From Acanthacorydalis orientalis (taxonomy: Eukaryota > Arthropoda > Insecta > Megaloptera > Corydalidae), in contig CM068313.1 in NCBI GenBank assembly GCA_034766995.1, positions 2,813,404-2,877,403 of the forward strand: a DNA stretch of 64,000 nucleotides. Reading direction: 5' to 3'. A program made the position numbers and the translations under genes. Every line of letters begins with the position of its first letter. Position 1 is the stretch's first letter. Positions 57,487-64,000 of the stretch are shown piece by piece. The notes under the pieces were generated by a model. That model saw only the letters and a list, made by a program, of their open reading frames with translations, searched no databases and was not told the origin of the DNA.

Positions 57487-58185
57487 AAGTTTGGTAGAAA
57501 AATAATTGCGGATTATGACCTTGAAATTCATGTACGTTTTTCTCTTTTTTGATTTTCGTAGCTGTTTAAAGTGGGCAGAACTGTTGGATCAGTAACACAA
57601 ATCTTAAAAATGGATTTTCTTTTAATAATATTAGGTTGGTAAAAAGATTATTGCGGTTTATAACCTTCAAATTCATATACGTTTTTCACTTTTTTGATTG
57701 TCCTTGTGTAGTCCAGAACTGTTGGATCAGTAACACAAATCTTAAACATGGATTGTCTATTGATAGTACTAGGTTGGTAGAAAAATTATTGCGGTTTATA
57801 ACCTTCAAATTCATATACATTTGTCTATTTTTTGATTTTCGTAGCTGTTTGACGTGGTCCAAAACTGTTGGATCAGTAACACAAATCTTAAACATGAATT
57901 ATCTCTTAATAATATAAAGTTGGTAGAAAAATTTTTGCGGTTTATGATTTTCAAAATCATGTTTTTCCCTTTTTTGATTTTTCTTGTATGGTCCGGAACT
58001 ATTGGATCAGTAACACAAATCTTAAAAATGGATTGTCTATTAACAATATTAAGTTGGTAGAAAAATAATTGCGGCTTGTGACGTTCAAATTCATGTACAT
58101 TTTTCTCTTTTTTGATTTTCCTAACTGTTTGAAGTGGTCAAGAACTGTTAGATGACTAACGTGTAAGCACCCTAATTGTTGTGCA
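57487..58185 (-). repeat. ~140-bp array of mariner HTH segment plus terminal repeat
   Basis: Five direct units start near 57487, 57631, 57769, 57916 and 58049, each beginning TTAGGTTGGTAGAAAAATAA plus TTGCGG. On the minus strand the rest of each unit translates as LxxCVTDPTVLDHLKQLRKS followed by Lys-rich sequence. This is the second helix-turn-helix of a cecropia-type mariner (VSxPTxLDHLKQIGKxKK), joined directly to the element's terminal repeat. The catalytic core and N-terminus are absent. Copies differ by scattered substitutions and small deletions. Confidence 0.85.
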
Positions 58186-58199
58186 TGGTTCTGATACAA

Positions 58200-58600
58200 T
58201 TAACGTCTTCGGTTAATCGTGATGAACTGAAGAAAGACGCCTGCGACCTTCTCCATTGTCAAAGCTCTAGGATACCACCATTGGTGGCTCTTCCGGTACA
58301 CTTTCACGAACAAAGTCAATGTTTTCTTTGAAACAAGCACTACGAACATGTGTTGGCGTTTCTTTACCTTTAACCGATCCAGTCTCTTCAAATTTACTCA
58401 CTAATCGTAGAATTGTTGATTCAAATGGACGAGTAAGTCGAGAATAAGTATGGCGTAATTAATGAAATGTATTTTTTGTAGAACGACCATTTTCATAATA
58501 CAATTGTATTATTCTAAACAGTTGTTTTCTTGTATACAAAACCATAACTGAAAAGAACAATGACATAACTTAACAGATGTCAGAAAAATGCAACTACTAG
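58200..58600 (-). pseudogene. DUF4817/HTH-type transposon N-terminal relic
   Basis: From ATG at 58546 (minus) the translation runs MVLYTRKQLFRIIQLYYENG, then RSTKNTF, a stop, RHTYSRLTRPFESTILRLVS, KFEETGSVKGKETPTHVRSA and FKENIDFVRESVPEEPP. The pattern E/RPFExTILRLVxKFEETGSVK followed by ENIxxVRESVxExP is typical of the helix-turn-helix domain (DUF4817) that precedes DDE transposases in insect Tc1/mariner-like elements. The frame then decays, and the next recognisable sequence downstream on the same strand is the mariner HTH array, so the two may have been one chimeric element. No catalytic domain is present. Confidence 0.65.
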
Positions 58601-58739
58601 TTGGACTTCTGTTAAAAAATCGTCCCTTATGAAAAACCGTTTATATAAGTTTATTAAAAGTTTAGAAAATTAATCAGGTTAAATGTCTTATAAAAAGAAT
58701 AGACCAGAAGCTTGTAGAGAGATTTTAATCATTCTCTGC

Positions 58740-59240
58740 ACGAATCCCGGCTGTGAATCGTCGAGCAAATTTTCATAGAGACAAAACGACTCGTGTGTTC
58801 GTTGTTTTCTTTTTCACTGAATAGCAATCATCCGAGGATTCGTATGTAGCTGGTAGAGCAACGTCGCCGTCGTCGACTCGTCGATTCGAAAATGTGAACC
58901 GTACAAGATGAAGCGTCGCACGTGAACGTTTTCTAATATTTTAAAATGTTTTTGATATAAGGTCTCAGGTGTATTTTCCTGTACGTCGATGTCGTATGCA
59001 TATAGCGTTGATGAGCGGGCGACGCTCGGCGGGCCGGAGGGTACGCCCTACGGACGACTAGAAGAATATACATAAACCATGCGCGCGTGGTAAACTGAAA
59101 TCCCACAGCTTCCAGTCGCATATGTTTTGCATAAACTGCGCAACCGACTCCCCGGGGAACTGGCAGACTACATTTATGTGCACATGTGGGTTTCCACTCT
59201 TGGCACGTCGATCAAGACAATTCCGCCAGACATTCACACA
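58740..59240. other. CpG-rich block
   Basis: CGTCGCCGTCGTCGACTCGT and CGGGCGACGCTCGGCGGGCC are typical. Overlapping minus-strand frames have no known motif. (CA)n and (TA)n follow directly. Confidence 0.4.
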
Positions 59241-59284
59241 CACACACACACACCTATTCATATACTCATATTCTCATTCACACG

Positions 59285-59353
<69 letters not shown>
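59233..59353. repeat. (CA)n and long (TA)n microsatellite
   Basis: (CA)n at 59233-59252, then about 32 TA units at 59289-59353. The three long plus-strand frames here are made by the repeat. Confidence 0.95.
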
Positions 59354-59360
<7 letters not shown>

Positions 59361-59621
59361 GGATGGTTGTACAAAGATGAAGTTCATACATATGCAAAGT
59401 TGGTTGTTTCATCCATCTTTTGCCTTTTTATGTTTGAATACTTCGATATTGATGAGTTGAGATTTTTCTAACAGTTTATTGCTCTAGCAGCAATTGTTAA
59501 TCTGAAGAGATCGATCGACACGTTACCAGACTCTGAATTGAGCTGACTGGGAAAAATAAAGGATTTCGTTTGTACTGATAATGAGAAAACCTGTAGAATA
59601 AGCATATATATATATATATAT

Positions 59622-59740
59622 GATTGGCAAACATGTGTCGATTCTAATGGCGCTTGTTTTGATTAATAAAGTTAAATATTAGCTGAGAAAAATCTATATG
59701 CATTTGAAGGTCATAAACCGCAATTATTTTTCTACGAACC
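59622..59740 (+). mobile_element. Mariner 3' end, copy 1 of 6
   Basis: Translation WQTCVDSNGACFD-stop is the C-terminus of a mariner transposase (family WQKCVDSNGxYFD). It is followed by TAATAAAGTTAAATATTAGC and the terminal repeat AACCGCAATTATTTTTCTAC, then (TA)n. Confidence 0.85.
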
Positions 59741-59756
59741 TTATATATATATATAT

Positions 59757-59866
59757 AAGGTTTATAAAAAAATAATTGCAGTTTATGATTCCATTTTTCG
59801 CAGTTAATAATTAACTTTATTAATCAAAATATACATTATGACAATCGACACATTTTTTCCAATCTA
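59757..59866 (-). mobile_element. Mariner 3' end, copy 2 of 6
   Basis: Minus-strand reading WKKCVDCHNVYFD-stop, then the same 3' leader and terminal repeat. The repeat faces copy 1 across (TA)n. Confidence 0.85.
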
Positions 59867-59879
59867 TATATATATATAT

Positions 59880-59987
59880 AGATTGGCAAAAATTTGTCGA
59901 TTCTAATTGTGTTTATTTTGATTAATAAAGTTAATTATTAGCTGAGAAAAATGTAATCATAAACCGCAATTGTTTTTTTATAAACGT

Positions 59988-59990
<3 letters not shown>
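59880..59990 (+). mobile_element. Mariner 3' end, copy 3 of 6
   Basis: WQKFVDSNCVYFD-stop. The coding end abuts copy 2's coding end across a short (TA)n. Confidence 0.85.
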
Positions 59991-60050
<60 letters not shown>

Positions 60051-60055
<5 letters not shown>

Positions 60056-60168
60056 TCACAGAAAAATAATTGCGGCTTATGACCTTCAAATGCTTATAGA
60101 TTTTTCTCAGCTAATATTTAACTTTATTAATCAAAACAATCACCATTAGAATCGACACATTTTTGCCA

Positions 60169-60173
<5 letters not shown>
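60051..60173 (-). mobile_element. Mariner 3' end, copy 4 of 6
   Basis: WQKCVDSNGDCFD-stop on the minus strand, with terminal repeat AAGGTTCACAGAAAAATAAT on the plus strand. It faces copy 3 across a long (TA)n. Confidence 0.85.
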
Positions 60174-60207
<34 letters not shown>

Positions 60208-60212
60208 ATTGA

Positions 60213-60322
60213 TTGATTGGCAAAATGTATCGATTCTAATGGAGTTTATTTTGTTTAATAAAGTCAATTATTAGCTGAGAAAAATGTAATATTAAACCGA
60301 AATTATTTTCCTGTGAACCTTA
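60213..60322 (+). mobile_element. Mariner 3' end, copy 5 of 6
   Basis: Same C-terminal codons with a one-base deletion after WQ, then SNGVYFV-stop, leader, and a decayed terminal repeat (AACCGAAATTATTTTCCTGT). Confidence 0.8.
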
Positions 60323-60352
60323 TATGTATATATACACATGTAAATATGTAAT

Positions 60353-60406
<54 letters not shown>

Positions 60407-60407
<1 letters not shown>

Positions 60408-60520
60408 GTAAGGTTCATAGAAAAATAATTGCGATTCATAATTACTTTTTTCTTAGCTAATAATTGACTTTATTAATGAAAATAAACACCATTAGAGTCG
60501 ACATATTTTTGCCAATCGCC
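60407..60520 (-). mobile_element. Mariner 3' end, copy 6 of 6
   Basis: WQKYVDSNGVYFH-stop on the minus strand. The terminal repeat AAGGTTCATAGAAAAATAAT faces copy 5 across (TA)n. Confidence 0.85.
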
Positions 60521-60587
60521 GTTGCCTAAGGCACCGTAACGAATTTTTTATTGTGCAATGCACACTGTGCTAAAACAGCATTTAAAA

Positions 60588-60831
60588 TTAACTGAATTAT
60601 CATGTTTCATGAATTTATTTTAGTGGGGTTCATCGGTGACTCCCACGTCGCTGGAATGAATTTTTTTGATAATGCTTCTATGTATCATGTTGCATTAATT
60701 TCTTTACATCATTCTAATAACGATAATGATATTGAAAATTTTACAAGTGTTTCCATTTACTTGAATTATATGTTTTTACTAATCCTGGCATAGTCGGTCA
60801 TGGACGACCCCCGCGCTATTCAACGTGTTAA
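60588..60831. mobile_element. Possible piggyBac-like MITE
   Basis: TTAA bounds both ends. On the minus strand the right end reads TTAACACGTTGAATAGCGCG, then GGGGTCGTCCATGACCGAC, a pattern seen in piggyBac-family termini. The left part has a loosely similar GTGGGGTTCATCGGTGACTC about 50 bp inside. The 63-aa frame between them is unrecognised. Confidence 0.4.
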
Positions 60832-61129
60832 ACAATTTCTATGAGAATACTTTTTCTGTTTTATGGGTTGAAAAGAGAGAGATCTTATGCGAACATCCTG
60901 TAGATCTGTAAACGTTCATACGAATTAGACTGTATATAAAAAAATAACACATTGTCAAAATTCTGACACATCTCTCAACGTCCTGTCAGGGTGTCTGCTT
61001 GTTCTCGACAGCCCTAATCTATTATGAAACAAGAAACACCCTGTACAGGCGCACACACACACATACATAAGGCTCACTGACTCGTATAATAGAAATGATA
61101 TCGTGTCTCGCTCGTACGTCTGTAACAAA

Positions 61130-61660
61130 CATTGAAAAATAAACTAAGACGTGCCATTTAAGTGGCAGTGCACTTGAAGTGCACTTGAGGGATCGACTAA
61201 GACCGGGCAGCCGGCGGCGGTTTAGTTTCGGTACATTTCTGTAATAGGAAAAAAAGAAACGGCCGGACTGCCCGCAGCAGTACATTGCTGCAGTCTCGTC
61301 GACGATGTACGCAGAAGTGAGACGCGGCGTCGACGTGAAGACGTACGAGAAATGTAAAAGAAAAAAAAAACATTAACTGTGCACAAGAGTCTGAAGTTTC
61401 GGTTCGACCCTTCAGTCAATACGCTCTTTCGATTCGGAAGCTATAAGTAATTGGGTAATAAGTGACGACGTGTAATATTTTCAGACCGGTAGAAGTTGGC
61501 GGCAGAACGGTCCGTGTTCCCGTCTCTGTCGCGTCCAATCAATGAAAGTTTCGGCCGGAGGTGAAGCCGAACGACGAACTTACTGAATAATATTTGTCTC
61601 GTTTCATTTCGATTCGCGTCAACGGTCGGAAAATCGTACAGTGGACTGATTGATTGATTG
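61130..61660. other. CpG-rich block with inverted repeats
   Basis: GTGCACTTGAAGTGCACTTG near 61168 is a short repeat with inverted symmetry. 61203-61275 can fold with CGGGCAGCCGG pairing to CCGGACTGCCCG around a ~45-nt loop region. Two minus-strand frames cross the block without known motifs. Confidence 0.4.
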
Positions 61661-63410
61661 TTTCGAGTGCGTCGTTATTTTAAATCGTTCATACAAGGGC
61701 AGGAGTTCGGATTGAAACGATTCTGGTCGAGTTCTTTTAACAAATCGCGAGAAAGAAATCAGTTGAGAGTTTCTTCTCGAGTCAGTCATGAGATTGTCAT
61801 GTGCTCAGTTATTCTGATTGGAAATATTATCAGAGAGAAGTAAGAGGACTGAATTTGTAATATACACTCGTGTACAGAGAAACGGGCCACACTTACAATT
61901 CCAAGTATTGGGTAAATATAAATTTGCCGCAAGTGGGTTCATAATCCTCCATCAACTCGTGTCTATTGTACTTTATAGTCGGCATTTCTAAGAACCGCAC
62001 GTGCGCTCGCAGAAATCATGTTTTGAATGAAATTCTATGAATCATTTTTCAAAGAACTTGAATTCAATTCGCCGTCTATTTAAAACTAGTCATTTTACAA
62101 ATTAATTCCCATACTATAGATCCAAGAAATTGTATTTTCGAAGAGTGTTATTTTAGAAAAAAAGTAATCGTGCAGTATTCTTCAAACTGTGTTCCACGGA
62201 ACCTCCATCGATTCAAAATTTGAGAGAATTTTCGAAAAAAAACCGAAATTCTAAAAATTCAAAGCAGTTAATTTATAATAATGTCTTCTATTTCTATAAA
62301 TACTTATTATTACCTAATATTATGTAGTAAAACTGTGTTTATGAGTACACACATTATGTCTCGGCCCAATCAGATACAAATAATAAAATGTGGTCATGTA
62401 AGTTAGCTGATTTTCAAAATATGTGGAGTAGGTATCTTGAGTTTTCTGAGGATGGTTAGAGTTCCGCAAAAAAATTATAATCTTAAGAATTCCGTGAGTC
62501 GACAGAGTTTGGAGATCACTGTGTTAATTGATGTGCGAATTAAAAAGTAAAACTCAGTCGATACCAAGGAGGTTATAAGAAGGAGAACGAACTTCAGTGT
62601 TTGGGGGCAGCGAAAAGTGATGTTCGGATTTCAGCCGGGTGACTCCTGCGCGGAACGCACTGCGCATAGAAAAACAAGTGACAGAGTTATTATAACCTGA
62701 AAATCCTCATTGTCCTGTTTACGTTCATTTTGTGAGTACACGATTTACTGTGTGCAAAAAAATGACCAAGCTTGTTGCATCGAAGGGTGTGTGAGAGAAG
62801 AAGGAAAAGTAATATGTTTCATCAACTCCAAAATAATTGGAGTTGATGAAATCGATGATTGAATTCGTATTTCTGCTGTTCGACTCGGCTAAAAAATTGT
62901 ACTTTTCTCCAGATTTGAACGAAATATATTACTATTTTCTTGTTCAAATGCAATTTTGACTAATTTCACCTTAAATTGAGCTGTAATTAAATTTACAAAA
63001 TATTATGTTGAATAAACGACTTATTATTTTAAGGAAATACATATTTATTACAGACATTTTTTAATTTAACGCATGCAAGGAGTTGAGCAAGTTCCGTTTT
63101 AGATTTTATTAAATAATTTTTATTTACAATTCAATTTTTCGCACACTTCGCCGTAAAAAAAAAACAATTAATAATTCGAGACTAATCGTCGGTTTTCACA
63201 CAATCAGCTCTACTTAGCAGATATTGTGGTACCGAGAATTGTGCGCATCCGTCTTCGCCCATAAGTCTTTTCATCAGCACTAGCGTCGCCATCCGATAAT
63301 TGGGTTTCATAAATTGATTACAACAGGCAATCGACAGAGTTTGTTGTTCTCCTTATAGCCTCCTTGGTTGGTACTAACAATAAAATGTTAACTATGAAGA
63401 ATTTGATCAG
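61661..63410. other. Unassigned DNA
   Basis: No gene recognised. It holds the hairpin at 62817-62851 and a G+C-richer patch at 62600-62665 (GGGCAGCGAAAAGTGATGTT, GGGTGACTCCTGCGCGGAAC). Confidence 0.35.
62817..62851. other. Perfect 15-bp stem hairpin
   Basis: TTTCATCAACTCCAA and TTGGAGTTGATGAAA are exact complements around AATAA. There is no U-run for a polymerase III stop and no flanking gene, so the function is unknown. Confidence 0.6.
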
Positions 63411-63411
63411 A

Positions 63412-63560
63412 AACAGCTGATAGAAAAATCGAAAATCAATAAGATATCAGTCAATGAGCACTGCTAGGAAACAAACTGATTGATAAGTTGTTAGTTAATT
63501 AGCTCTACTAGAAGAAAAGCTGATAAATAAGCTACCAATCAATAAACGATGCTGAGAAAA
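63412..63560. repeat. Degenerate ~45-55-bp tandem repeat
   Basis: Three variants: CAGCTGATAGAAAAATCG...CACTGCTAGGAAAC, AACTGATTGATAAGTTGTTA...CTCTACTAGAAGAAA, and AGCTGATAAATAAGCTACCA...GATGCTGAGAAAA. Confidence 0.55.
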
Positions 63561-64000
63561 AGTCTAAAAGTAAATTTTTTGAATTAAATTGTCAAACTTT
63601 GCATCTTTATAAGACTTTTTCTGAAAAACTGTTTTCTCTTTCAACAGTCTATTATTTCTCTCTCTACAACTGCGCATAATTCACTCATACTTCATTATAA
63701 ACTAATCGAGTGTGAAGTAAAACTTCAACATTCATTAGCGGATGTCGTTTATACAAACGATCATAAACTTAACAAATTTTATATAAAAAACAAGATGATA
63801 ATTACATGTGCGACCATATAAACACATACATATGTGTGCATCACTTAATTAATTACTAATAATGATTATAAATATACAGAATGACGTGAACAAACAACGC
63901 ATCAAAAAAAAAAAAACAATTACACGTTCTTTCCCGCACTGGAATCGTACAAGTGTACATTGATTTCAATAAGGTATAAGTTGAATACCAAAGGTCGTTA

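Noticed and set aside
60893..60916. mir-10-like word ATCCTGTAGATCTGTAAACG
   Set aside because: About ten bases match the mir-10 seed region, but the downstream sequence does not fold back into a precursor. Chance is likely.

Overview
This window looks like repeat-rich, non-coding nuclear DNA from an insect. The reasons are the high A+T content, dense (TA)n microsatellites, several families of decayed mariner elements, insect-type hAT, Tc1, piggyBac and non-LTR relics, and a nuclear copy of an A+T-rich insect mitochondrial small-subunit rRNA gene (37871-38297). Unmethylated-looking CpG-rich patches with (GTCG)n and (GAC)n runs would fit a holometabolous insect such as a hymenopteran, but that placement is a guess. 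I found no convincing host protein-coding gene, exon, tRNA gene or CRISPR array. Every protein signal I could recognise is a broken transposable element.

Layout. 1-4.5 kb: a 142-bp satellite and a duplicated piece of its edge. 6.06-6.51 kb: a non-autonomous hAT element. 7.7-9.15 kb: a 162-bp dimeric satellite. 10.2-13.5 kb: two arrays of one ~185-bp repeat in opposite orientation around a CpG-rich block. 14.8-16.7 kb: a mariner C-terminal relic, a ~250-bp array carrying a mariner terminal repeat in every unit, and a mariner 5' end. 19.8-21.1 kb: mariner family B deletion derivatives. 23.5-26.1 kb: a 512-bp satellite followed by an 80-bp mariner MITE. 28-34.4 kb: two ~230-bp satellites flanking an endonuclease relic and a family B mariner that contains one satellite unit. 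36.2-36.8 kb: a probable solo LTR. 37.9-38.9 kb: the mitochondrial rRNA insertion and a LINE ORF2 end. 40-43.3 kb: a ~500-bp foldback, a pair of palindromic elements, a tRNA-like SINE candidate and a Tc1 transposase relic. 46.8-50 kb: a mariner C-terminal half, a piggyBac relic and two mariner 5' ends. 57.5-60.8 kb: the most unusual stretch. It has a direct array of mariner helix-turn-helix-plus-terminal-repeat units, then six mariner 3' ends in strictly alternating orientation joined by (TA)n.

Three mariner groups can be separated by sequence. Family A (cecropia/Hsmar1-like) has ends beginning TTAGGTTGGTAG and containing AATTGCGGTTT. Family B has ends beginning TTAGGTRTA and containing TTAATTCGGTGC. 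Family C is a Mos1/irritans-like C-terminal fragment with YSPDLAPCDF. None is intact. At least seventeen short CpG-rich blocks lie between the repeats, many directly abutting long (TA)n tracts. They are the only candidates for host regulatory or exon sequence, and I could not assign any of them.
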